Origin: Candidatus Omnitrophota bacterium
GTDB taxonomy: Bacteria; Omnitrophota; Koll11; Zapsychrales; Aceulaceae
Length of the DNA: 21,499 bases
Direction: 5' to 3'
Assembly: GCA_029931885.1 (NCBI GenBank)
Contig: JAOZRJ010000005.1
Coordinates: 1-21,499 of the forward strand
Position 1 is the stretch's first letter. Each line of letters starts with the position of its first letter. Of this stretch, positions 1 to 6,811 are shown piece by piece. Made by a program: the position numbers and the translations under genes. The notes beneath the pieces are model-generated. The model was not told the DNA's origin. It made no database searches and saw nothing but the letters and a program-made list of their open reading frames with translations.

Positions 1-71
1 ACTAAAAAACTAAAAGCTTTCTTGGATAAGATGCTAAACAAGGACATGATAAAACGTTTTATATTTTTCAC
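1..71 (-). CDS. possible 5' end of another pseudopilin gene (partial)
   Basis: Three bases past the gspG stop, a GTG at 71-69 opens a minus-strand frame that stays open to the window edge (23 codons). An alternative ATG lies at 47-45. The visible peptide ends in Lys-Lys-Ala-Phe-Ser-Phe-Leu, which resembles the positively charged prepilin leader and start of the hydrophobic helix in type II pseudopilins (usually KKGFTL or similar). Here Ala stands where Gly is the usual residue before the cleavage site. The position directly after gspG is where gspH, gspI or another minor pseudopilin normally sits. No clear Shine-Dalgarno is seen before either start. The call is tentative because so little of the gene is in view. 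Confidence 0.35.
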   Translation of the reverse strand, partial: MKNIKRFIMSLFSILSKKAFSFL

Positions 72-74
72 CGA

Positions 75-512
75 TTAAATACTGGACTCTTGCGTCCAAT
101 TAATGACATCGTCTTCACTTTCAACTCCGTCGGATCCATAAGAAAACAAATCATATGACTCCGAATTATGAATTCCTGGAGAAATATATACGTATGTTAT
201 TCCCCACGGATCTTTAGGAATCCTTTTCTTTTTCAAATAAGATCCATTCCAGCTAACTGGAACAGGTTCTGTAGACGGTTCTTTTATCAAAGCTTCTAAC
301 CCTTGAGCAGTTGTCGGATAACGGCCGTTATCAAGCTCATAAAGATCCAACGCAGCTGATAAATTAGCCTCAATATCAGCCTTAGCAACAGCTTGCCGTG
401 CCTGCTCTCCTCGTCCAGCTAAATTTGGTGCAACCATGGCAATTAAAATACCTAAGATAATAACAACCAGCATTATTTCAATAAGAGTAAAACCTTTTTT
501 TGAATAACTCAT
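75..512 (-). CDS. gspG: type II secretion system major pseudopilin GspG
   Basis: GspG is the main subunit of the short periplasmic pseudopilus that drives substrates through the outer-membrane secretin. The protein has a short leader ending KKG, then FTLIEIMLVVIILGILIAMVAP, the class III prepilin signal cut by the prepilin peptidase with Glu at +5. A GspG-type C-terminal domain follows, with GRYPTTAQGLEALI, KDPWG and an acidic YGSDGVESEDD loop matching the calcium site of the family. Length (about 145 residues) is normal. The ATG at 527 overlaps the gspF stop (TAATG). The second in-frame ATG, at 512, has AGGA six bases upstream and gives a usual-length leader, so I chose it; five extra residues are possible. 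Lies in gspF-gspG order, probably translationally coupled. Confidence 0.95.
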   Translation of the reverse strand: MSYSKKGFTLIEIMLVVIILGILIAMVAPNLAGRGEQARQAVAKADIEANLSAALDLYELDNGRYPTTAQGLEALIKEPSTEPVPVSWNGSYLKKKRIPKDPWGITYVYISPGIHNSESYDLFSYGSDGVESEDDVINWTQESSI

Positions 513-526
513 ATTTAATCCTTTCA

Positions 527-1750
527 TTAGCCAACCATTAGGTTCATCTGAAATATAGGAAGCAGCATTGCAATAACAACAAAACCAACAACAGATCCTA
601 TAAATACAATTAAGATCGGCTCTAATAAAGAGGTTATCGTTTTTATTGATTGCTCTGCTTGTTTTTCATAAACACTTGCGATTTTATAGAGCGAGCGCTC
701 TAACTGTCCCGATTCTTCGCCAACTCCTATCATAGCGATAACCGCTTGCGGAAAAACTTTTGATCCATCAAGGCTTTCTGTTAGGCTCATTCCAAGAAAC
801 ACTTTCTCCGACATCGCCTTTGCCTCTTTACGTAAAATTTCATTTGTCAAAACATCTGAAACAGCTTTTAAAGATGGGACAATCGTAACCCCTGAATCTA
901 AAAGTGTACCCAGTGTCTTAGAGAAACGCGCAATTTCTGCATCCTGAATAAGCTTGCCTAAAATCGGTATTTTTAATTTTACACGATCGAGAAATATTTT
1001 TCCTTCAGCTGAGCTGGCAAATTGCTTAATGTAAAAAACAAAAACGATAAAACTTAAAACAATAAGCCACCAGAAATTACTAAGAAAACCGCTAAGATTA
1101 ATTAAAAAAGTTGTCGGCCACGGAAGGGCCTGGGATAAATCTTGAAACATCTCTGTAAGCTGAGGAATAACAAACGTCAATAAAACAAATATTGTTATAA
1201 ATCCAACTCCTAAAATTAACGATGGATATATCAGGCTCGTCTTTACTTTTGATGAGACTTCTTGATCTTTTTCTAAAAAATCAGCCAAACGGCCTAAGAC
1301 AACATTAAGATTTCCAGCCATCTCTCCAGCCTTAACCATATTAACGTATAATGGAGAAAAAATCTGAGGATACTGACATAAGGCAGAGGAAAACGAATTA
1401 CCGTCCTCGACAGAAGTACGGATATCCGTTAAAACTTTTCGAAAAGAAGAATTAGTATTTTGCTCAGAAACAATATTCAATGCCCTCAAAACAGGAATAT
1501 TTGCGTCAGTCAGATCATAAATTTGACGCGTAAACCTCACAAGCTCGGAGAAACTAATATATTTATTAAATATATTCTTCTTTGCTGAGGATTTTAGCCT
1601 TTTTTTCGGTTCCTTGTAAATATTAATATCAATAGCAATTAGCCCTTGGCCTTTTATTTTCAAAACTGCCTGATCAATATTCTCAGCTTCAATAACGCCT
1701 TCTAAAATCTCGTTAGGACCCTTTTTTGCCTTATAAGAAAATTTATTCAT
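527..1750 (-). CDS. gspF: type II secretion system inner membrane protein GspF
   Basis: GspF is the polytopic platform protein of the T2SS, anchoring the GspE ATPase and the growing pseudopilus. At 407 residues it is full length. An N-terminal segment (about 1-60, FSYKAKKGPNEILEGVIEA) is typical of the family. Two T2SSF domains follow (about 70-195 and 270-395), each with a helical cytoplasmic bundle ahead of hydrophobic segments near 170-200, 215-242 and 375-403. The motif VGEESGQLERSL in the second repeat mirrors VKAGEMAGNLNVVL in the first. There is no Shine-Dalgarno before the ATG at 1750; a promoter -10 ends only nine bases upstream, so the mRNA may be nearly leaderless. Its stop overlaps the first gspG ATG by one base. 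Confidence 0.95.
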   Translation of the reverse strand: MNKFSYKAKKGPNEILEGVIEAENIDQAVLKIKGQGLIAIDINIYKEPKKRLKSSAKKNIFNKYISFSELVRFTRQIYDLTDANIPVLRALNIVSEQNTNSSFRKVLTDIRTSVEDGNSFSSALCQYPQIFSPLYVNMVKAGEMAGNLNVVLGRLADFLEKDQEVSSKVKTSLIYPSLILGVGFITIFVLLTFVIPQLTEMFQDLSQALPWPTTFLINLSGFLSNFWWLIVLSFIVFVFYIKQFASSAEGKIFLDRVKLKIPILGKLIQDAEIARFSKTLGTLLDSGVTIVPSLKAVSDVLTNEILRKEAKAMSEKVFLGMSLTESLDGSKVFPQAVIAMIGVGEESGQLERSLYKIASVYEKQAEQSIKTITSLLEPILIVFIGSVVGFVVIAMLLPIFQMNLMVG

Positions 1751-1759
1751 GACGGTGTC

Positions 1760-1788
1760 ATTTTAACATACAGAAAATACCATTGCAA
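1760..1788 (-). promoter_or_regulatory. probable sigma-70 promoter for gspF-gspG
   Basis: On the minus strand TTGCAA (1788-1783) is followed after exactly 17 bases by TAAAAT (1765-1760), one mismatch from the -10 consensus. Only nine bases separate the -10 from the gspF ATG, so the predicted transcript starts within a few bases of the start codon. This fits the lack of a ribosome binding site and the terminator just upstream, which would otherwise leave gspF poorly expressed. Confidence 0.55.
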
Positions 1789-1867
1789 GATGAACAGGAA
1801 GCGAAAAACCTTATTTATCAAGAATCAAAAATAAAATAAAAAGAAACAAAATAAAAAATTTTCTCAT

Positions 1868-1900
1868 AAAAAAACAGCTATCTTGTGATATAGCTGTTTT
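1868..1900 (-). terminator. intrinsic terminator after gspE
   Basis: A perfect 11-bp inverted repeat, AAAACAGCTAT (1871-1881) and ATAGCTGTTTT (1890-1900), with an 8-base loop. Read on the minus strand it runs into seven consecutive T, a standard intrinsic terminator about 30 bases past the gspE stop. An A run on the other side makes it usable in both directions, but no plus-strand gene ends here. The rest of the 1751-1929 gap is very AT-rich and holds only the gspF promoter. Confidence 0.8.
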
Positions 1901-1929
1901 AAAAAAATGCGAATTTATCACCTTGCCAA

Positions 1930-3624
1930 TTAAGCAGTTTCTTCCTGTGTAACGCGAATAACCTCACTCGGACTTGTAAGGCCTTGTTTTATTTTTTCCC
2001 ATCCGCTTTCTCGTAAGGTCCTCATTCCAAATTTTATAGCCTTATTTTTAATTTGTACAGCTGAGGCTTTTTGTAGAATTAAATCACGTATTTCTTCATT
2101 GATTGTAAGAAATTCATAAATCCCCTGCCGCCCTTTATATCCAGTAAAACCGCAATCCTCACACCCTTTTCCCTCATAAACAATTATATCATTCAATTCT
2201 TTCTGATCTACTCCAAATTCTGCAATAGTCTTTGGTGTCATCTTTGTCGACTGTTTGCATTTTGGGCAAATTCTTCGAATCAATCTTTGTGCGATAAAAC
2301 ATAAAACAGAACTTGATGTCAAATAAGGCTCAATTCCCATATCTGTTAGACGAACAATGGCCGAAGCTGCGTCATTCGTATGCAAAGTAGAAAAAACAAG
2401 ATGTCCTGTTAAAGCAACCTGAATTGTAATTTCTGCTGTCTCGGCATCACGAACCTCTCCTACCATCATAATGTCCGGATCATGACGCAACATCGAACGC
2501 AAACCTGTCGCAAATGTTAATCCAACAGCAGGATGAATTTGAATCTGCGTAACCCCTTTAAGCTGATATTCCACAGGGTCTTCGATAGTTATAATTTTTT
2601 TATCAATCTGATTAACTTGTGAAAGGCATGAATAAAGGGTCGTTGTCTTTCCGCTTCCCGTAGGGCCTGTTAAAAAGATAATACCGTGAGGTTTCTGAAT
2701 AAGTCCTCGTAAAATCTTTTCGTCATACTCTGATAATCCAAGCTCTGAAAGGCTGTACAGCTTTGCCAAACTTAGCAAGCGGATAACAACGCTTTCTCCA
2801 TAAGGCGTCGGCAAAAAAGATACTCTTAAATCTAAATCGATATCTTTCATACGGATTTTAAATCGTCCATCTTGAGGAAGTCTTTTCTCCGCAATATTTA
2901 AATTTGACATAATCTTAATACGCGAATTTATAGAGTCTTTGAAATGCTTAATATTCGCCGGAACCTTGGCATCATGCAAAAAACCATCAACGCGATAGCG
3001 GACATCTAATTCATTTTCAAAAGGTTCAATATGAATATCTGTTGCACGATTTCGATACGCCTCTAGCAAGAGCTGATTAATAAAATTCGCAATGGAAGCC
3101 TCTGAATCTAATTCATCAATGGCATCTGTAGCTTGGGCTTGATCATCTTCAACAGAAACACCTGTCATCATCTGCTCAATAGTTTGCGCACCGAGCCCAT
3201 AATGCTTCCGAATAGCTTCGGTAATATCTTTTTCACTTGCCAAAACAGATTTTATTTTGGATTTTGCAACAAGAGCCACATCATCTAAAACATGAATATC
3301 TAAAGGTCTACTAAGGGCGACCGTTAAAACATCATCTTCATAACTGATGGGCATGACTTTATAATAATCGGCAATTTTGGCAGGAACTCTATTAACCGCT
3401 TCAGAAGAAATTTTAATGCTTTTAAAATCCACAAGCTCTACACCAAACTGATCAGAAAGAATCTGCAAATAAATCTTTTCTTTATTAACGAAACCCAAAC
3501 GAACTAATGTAATACCTAGGAGCTCCCCAGTCTTTTTTTGTTCAGCTAAAGCAGCCTCAAGCTGTTGAGACGTGATAATATCTTTTTCAACAAGTAATTG
3601 TCCTATAGGAGGCTTAGAATTCAT
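1930..3624 (-). CDS. gspE: type II secretion/pilus assembly ATPase GspE (PulE family)
   Basis: Cytoplasmic hexameric ATPase that powers pseudopilus assembly. At 564 residues it is full length. An N-terminal MshEN-type domain (about 1-150, with RLGFVNKEKI and LVDF) precedes the N2 and catalytic domains. Walker A GPTGSGKTT is at 320-328, the Asp box TIEDPVEYQ at 346-354, Walker B IMMVGE at 385-390 with Glu390, and the His box HLVFSTLHTNDA at 408-419. A four-cysteine zinc motif is present: C453, C456, C488, C491. MshEN domains of this family can bind cyclic di-GMP; that is known of relatives and not proven here. No good Shine-Dalgarno precedes the ATG. It follows the upstream hypothetical gene by 17 bases, so both are probably co-transcribed. 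Confidence 0.96.
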   Translation of the reverse strand: MNSKPPIGQLLVEKDIITSQQLEAALAEQKKTGELLGITLVRLGFVNKEKIYLQILSDQFGVELVDFKSIKISSEAVNRVPAKIADYYKVMPISYEDDVLTVALSRPLDIHVLDDVALVAKSKIKSVLASEKDITEAIRKHYGLGAQTIEQMMTGVSVEDDQAQATDAIDELDSEASIANFINQLLLEAYRNRATDIHIEPFENELDVRYRVDGFLHDAKVPANIKHFKDSINSRIKIMSNLNIAEKRLPQDGRFKIRMKDIDLDLRVSFLPTPYGESVVIRLLSLAKLYSLSELGLSEYDEKILRGLIQKPHGIIFLTGPTGSGKTTTLYSCLSQVNQIDKKIITIEDPVEYQLKGVTQIQIHPAVGLTFATGLRSMLRHDPDIMMVGEVRDAETAEITIQVALTGHLVFSTLHTNDAASAIVRLTDMGIEPYLTSSSVLCFIAQRLIRRICPKCKQSTKMTPKTIAEFGVDQKELNDIIVYEGKGCEDCGFTGYKGRQGIYEFLTINEEIRDLILQKASAVQIKNKAIKFGMRTLRESGWEKIKQGLTSPSEVIRVTQEETA

Positions 3625-3641
3625 TATAAAAGGATGCAGAA

Positions 3642-4175
3642 TTAAAGTGGATTTTTTACACTTACCCGATAATAATCATAATCGAAATCATCCAGAGTTT
3701 TATCTACGGGGTTTACATACGAAACAATATCATATGTTTTTTTGACAATCACGTCATCAATTTTCTCATTCACAACAACTCCATCGTCACGCTTTCGTTC
3801 AATATAAACTCCCAAATAAGATCCAGGAATCAAACCATTAACAGCTCCAAGCGTCACCATGCATGAAGAACTTTCTCTGTCAATCCAAAGAACACCATCT
3901 TTACGATTAAGCTCTTTGTCTCCATAAATAATCTCTGCACGAGCTAAAACATCTTTTAGCTCAATGGTGTCTCTCTTTACTTTTTTCTGATCGGATTCGG
4001 AAAGATATGGCTGACTTTTCTCCACAATAAGATTCGCCAACTGAACTTGAAGAGCGCCTATTTCCTCAACATCACCTTTATTTCTTTGGTCAATGAAATA
4101 AGAAACCGCTATCACGCAAATAAATGCGAGAATAATAAATATTAATCCAAAAATAATTTTTATTTTATTATTCAT
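3642..4175 (-). CDS. hypothetical membrane-anchored protein upstream of gspE
   Basis: I do not recognise this 177-residue protein. Residues 1-5 are basic, and about 6-28 form one strongly hydrophobic helix (IIFGLIFIILAFICVIAVSY), so it is probably anchored in the inner membrane with the rest in the periplasm. A charged, helical stretch follows (about 35-80). A beta-rich part then contains VTLGAVNGLIPGSYLGVY (about 107-124), a pattern seen in small beta-barrel modules. The C-terminus is acidic and tyrosine-rich (DDFDYDYYRVSV). Topology and position before gspE resemble GspC, but I cannot see an HR or PDZ domain, so I do not call it GspC. A role in the secretion system is inference from the 17-base spacing to gspE. 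Confidence 0.75.
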   Translation of the reverse strand: MNNKIKIIFGLIFIILAFICVIAVSYFIDQRNKGDVEEIGALQVQLANLIVEKSQPYLSESDQKKVKRDTIELKDVLARAEIIYGDKELNRKDGVLWIDRESSSCMVTLGAVNGLIPGSYLGVYIERKRDDGVVVNEKIDDVIVKKTYDIVSYVNPVDKTLDDFDYDYYRVSVKNPL

Positions 4176-4205
4176 AAAAATAGGCTTATCGTTTTAGGCT
4201 ATACT

Positions 4206-4240
4206 ATTTTTACATGAGACAACACAGTTGTCAACTCATG
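4206..4240 (-). promoter_or_regulatory. probable promoter with overlapping nested inverted repeat
   Basis: On the minus strand TTGACA (4234-4229) is followed after 17 bases by AAAAAT (4211-4206), preceded by a TGn extension, giving a plausible promoter for the hypothetical-gspE unit. The -35 and spacer are covered by a nested inverted repeat: CATGAG (4213-4218) with CTCATG (4235-4240), and inside it ACAAC (4219-4223) with GTTGT (4227-4231). Such a site over the -35 could be a repressor operator; no regulator can be named. Confidence 0.4.
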
Positions 4241-4289
4241 CCAAAAGATTATTTATGCTTTAAAAAATAAAAAACTTTCTTTCCATCCC

Positions 4290-4318
4290 TTGAATTTCGA
4301 AAAACTTTATGCCATACT
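4290..4318 (+). promoter_or_regulatory. probable promoter of the small RNA at 4323
   Basis: TTGAAT (4290-4295), a 17-base spacer, then CATACT (4313-4318). The expected transcription start, about seven bases on, falls at 4323-4325, exactly where the small RNA stem begins. No plus-strand protein gene follows, so the promoter only makes sense with the short structured unit downstream. Confidence 0.45.
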
Positions 4319-4322
4319 TAAA

Positions 4323-4408
4323 TTGTAAGAGGAGGTAGTAGATAGCGAAAGCAATCAAGGCCTATCGCCTTACAAAAAGGGCTCCCAAGTTTAAGGGGGC
4401 CATTTTTG
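4323..4408 (+). ncRNA. candidate small structured RNA of unknown family
   Basis: About 86 bases between the divergent hypothetical gene and the end of pgi form a self-contained unit. A promoter lies just upstream. A closing stem TTGTAAG (4323-4329) pairs with CTTACAA (4369-4375). An inner GATAG (4341-4345) can pair with CTATC (4362-4366), enclosing a possible GC-GAAA-GC mini-hairpin. An intrinsic terminator follows at 4380-4407. No open frame of note is inside. I compared it by eye with SRP RNA, 6S RNA, tmRNA and common riboswitch cores and matched none. The plus orientation is supported by a G.U pair in the terminator that would be a C.A mismatch on the other strand. It could instead simply be the 3' end region of pgi. 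Confidence 0.45.
4380..4407 (+). terminator. intrinsic terminator, plus-favoured, between small RNA and pgi
   Basis: GGCTCCC (4380-4386) pairs with GGGGGCC (4395-4401) over an 8-base loop, followed by A and five T. On the plus strand all seven pairs form, one being a U.G wobble. On the minus strand the same position is a C.A mismatch, though a TTTTT run also follows on that side. It may therefore also stop pgi transcription, less efficiently. Confidence 0.7.
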
Positions 4409-4411
4409 TAC

Positions 4412-5689
4412 CTATTTTCGCCCCAATAAAGTAAACATTTTTTTCTTATATGCCTCTACGCCAGGTTGATTAAACGGATTAACTCCTATTAAATACCCTG
4501 TTGTCGCAACAGCTTTCTGAAAAAAGTAATATAATTGCCCTAAAGCATGCGCATTACATGACGGAAGCATAATAGTCATATTAGGAACACCGCCTTCATA
4601 ATGAGCACTTGCCGTTGCTTTATGGGCTTGTTTATTAACAAAATCAAGATCTTTTCCTGCAACACAATTAAAGTTGTCTAAATTTTCTTTATCTTCAGGA
4701 ATAATCATTTTGTGCCCTGAATCTTCAACCATTAAAAATGTTTCAAAAATATTACGCTCTCCTTCTTGCATAAGCTGTCCCATCGAATGAAGATCAGCTG
4801 TTAAATTTAACGAAGCCGGAAATATTCCCTTACCATCTTTTCCTTCGCTTTCCCCAAAAAGCTGCTTCCACCATTCAGCAATATAAGACAATCTTTGATA
4901 AAAAGTCGAAAGAACTTCTATCTTTTTTCCTTTTTTATAAAGAAGATATCGTGCAGCAGCATATTGATGGGCAATATTATTTTCAAGACCGCTAGCAGAA
5001 GAAAACTTCTTTTCAGCAATACGAGCCCCTTCAACTAACTGCTTAATATCTAATCCTGCTGCCGCTAAAGAAACTAACCCCGCCGGACATAGAACAGAAA
5101 ACCTTCCTCCTACATCATCATAAATAGGATAAGAACGATATCCTTGCCTGTCAGCAATCTTTTTTAAAGCACCTTTTTGAGCATCAGTCACGCAAATAAT
5201 ACGTCTTTTTATCTCCTGACTATCATATTTTTTACACATAAATTCATGAATAATACGAAAGGCCAAAGCACATTCTGTTGTTGTTCCGGATTTTGAAACA
5301 ACAATAACACTCACGCGTTGATTTTTTAACCTTTCTAATAGATGAAATAAATATCCAGAACTTAGATTATTTCCGGCGTAGTAAAGCGGAAGTTTTTGAT
5401 CCGCGATAAGAAATTCAACTGTTGATCGGATACCCAAATAAGATCCGCCTATTCCAATACTAATAATACAATCAGAATGGCCTCGAATTTCCTCACCTAA
5501 TTTATCCAATTCATCTATCAAAGAATCATCGATGCGCCCTGGCAAATCAACCCATCCTGTAAAATCATTACCCAAACCCGTCTTATTTATCAAATCGCTA
5601 TGTGCCTTCTCAATAGCAAGCGTAAGATCTTCCATCTCTTTCTTTTCAATAAAATTATTTAAATTTCCTATATCAAATTTAATATCCAT
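4412..5689 (-). CDS. pgi: glucose-6-phosphate isomerase
   Basis: Interconverts glucose 6-phosphate and fructose 6-phosphate in glycolysis and gluconeogenesis, in the cytoplasm. The 425-residue protein is of the shorter bacterial type. Sugar isomerase motifs are clear: SIGIGGSYLG (about 77-86), VVSKSGTTTE in the phosphate-binding loop (about 130-139), the PGI signature DDVGGRFSVL, GESEGK with the catalytic Glu region, and NPFNQPGVEAYK near the C-terminus carrying the usual lysine. GGAG lies five bases before the ATG. It follows mnmA by 27 bases with no terminator between, so it appears to be the last gene of the biotin operon, which would place a central carbon enzyme under birA promoter control unless an internal promoter exists. 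Confidence 0.96.
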   Translation of the reverse strand: MDIKFDIGNLNNFIEKKEMEDLTLAIEKAHSDLINKTGLGNDFTGWVDLPGRIDDSLIDELDKLGEEIRGHSDCIISIGIGGSYLGIRSTVEFLIADQKLPLYYAGNNLSSGYLFHLLERLKNQRVSVIVVSKSGTTTECALAFRIIHEFMCKKYDSQEIKRRIICVTDAQKGALKKIADRQGYRSYPIYDDVGGRFSVLCPAGLVSLAAAGLDIKQLVEGARIAEKKFSSASGLENNIAHQYAAARYLLYKKGKKIEVLSTFYQRLSYIAEWWKQLFGESEGKDGKGIFPASLNLTADLHSMGQLMQEGERNIFETFLMVEDSGHKMIIPEDKENLDNFNCVAGKDLDFVNKQAHKATASAHYEGGVPNMTIMLPSCNAHALGQLYYFFQKAVATTGYLIGVNPFNQPGVEAYKKKMFTLLGRK

Positions 5690-5716
5690 GTAATCTCCAT
5701 TTTTTAAAATTTATTA

Positions 5717-6811
5717 CTAAAGTGATTCTTGTATAATCCCCCCGCCCAAAAGAACATTCTTTCGATAAAATACGACAGACTGTCCAGGGGTGACAGATTT
5801 TTGAGGCTTCTTAAATCGAACTTCTACCTCTTTTAATCCACGAGGAATAAGAAATGCTTTAACCTCTGAATGATTATATCGAATTTTTACGCTGACCTCT
5901 ATCTCTTTCTTCGGAAATTTCATGCTTACAAAATTAAGATCTTGAGCAATAAGCCCTTTGGAAAACAAATGCCTTGCCTCCCCAACGTAAATAGTATTCG
6001 ATTCCTTGTCTATCTTATAAATATAAACTGGTTTTCCGGCAGCAATGCCAAGCCCTTCTCTTTGTCCAATGGTATAAAATGCAATTCCTTGATGTTGCCC
6101 GAGAATCTTTCCGTCTATATCTTTAATCGGCCCAGGCCTTGCTACTTTCTTCCCTAGGCGCACTTCAAGAAACTTTTGATATCCTGAATCAGGTATAAAG
6201 CAAATATCTTGACTTTCTTTCTTTTGTGCGTTCTTAAGCACATATTGTTTCGCCATCTTTCTTACCTTATCTTTAACCAGGCCACCTAACGGAAACAAAA
6301 TAAAAGGCAAATCTTCTTTTTTAATTTGATATAAAAAATACGTCTGGTCTTTCGATCCTTGGATACTTTTCTTTAATTCATAATTCTTAGAAAATAGATT
6401 GCACGTTCGCTTGGCATAATGCCCAGTCGCCAAATAATCTGCACCCAAAAGCTTCACTTTCTTAAGCAGGGATCCAAACTTAATATATTGATTGCATCGT
6501 ACACACGGGTTAGGTGTTCTACCTTGGAGATATTCGTCGACAAAATAAGAAATAACCTCTTTCTCAAGATCTTGTCCAAAATTTAAGACATAATGAGGAA
6601 TGTTTAAAGTCTGTGCAGCACATTTAGCATCTTCAATAGCATCAGCACCACAGCAAGAAGGCCTTTTACTTTCAGAAAGAGAAATATTAAAACACATTGT
6701 CACGCCAACGACATTATAGCCTTTCTCTTTTAAAATTGCAGCCGCAACGGATGAATCAACGCCTCCACTCATCGCTACAAAAACAGTTTTCTTTTTATTT
6801 TTACGAACCAT
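5717..6811 (-). CDS. mnmA: tRNA-specific 2-thiouridylase MnmA
   Basis: Adenylates and thiolates uridine 34 of the tRNAs for Glu, Gln and Lys (s2U34), taking sulfur relayed from a cysteine desulfurase. At 364 residues it is full length. The PP-loop AMSGGVDSS is at 13-21. The two catalytic cysteines are C103 in TPNPCVRCN and C204 in SQDICF. The region GQHQGIAFYTIGQREGLGI (about 238-256) and a C-terminal beta-barrel complete the family pattern. Its first codons overlap the end of bioDA by 11 bases, so translation is probably coupled to the biotin genes. A GAGGT element lies about 11 bases upstream of the ATG. No biotin-related role is known for MnmA; the linkage may be only transcriptional. Confidence 0.96.
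   Translation of the reverse strand: MVRKNKKKTVFVAMSGGVDSSVAAAILKEKGYNVVGVTMCFNISLSESKRPSCCGADAIEDAKCAAQTLNIPHYVLNFGQDLEKEVISYFVDEYLQGRTPNPCVRCNQYIKFGSLLKKVKLLGADYLATGHYAKRTCNLFSKNYELKKSIQGSKDQTYFLYQIKKEDLPFILFPLGGLVKDKVRKMAKQYVLKNAQKKESQDICFIPDSGYQKFLEVRLGKKVARPGPIKDIDGKILGQHQGIAFYTIGQREGLGIAAGKPVYIYKIDKESNTIYVGEARHLFSKGLIAQDLNFVSMKFPKKEIEVSVKIRYNHSEVKAFLIPRGLKEVEVRFKKPQKSVTPGQSVVFYRKNVLLGGGIIQESL

Noticed and set aside
3642..4175. Calling the hypothetical protein GspC
   Set aside because: Only topology and position agree; no HR or PDZ pattern can be seen.
4323..4408. Identification of the small RNA candidate as SRP RNA, 6S RNA or a known riboswitch
   Set aside because: The conserved cores of these families (for example the SRP apical GGAAG...AGCA loop) are not present, and no plus-strand gene follows that a riboswitch could control.
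5870..6157. Plus-strand frame inside mnmA, and similar frames inside bioDA, birA, rlmN, accA, comM and the U32 gene
   Set aside because: All are antisense or out-of-frame shadows of well-supported genes, without own promoters or ribosome binding sites.
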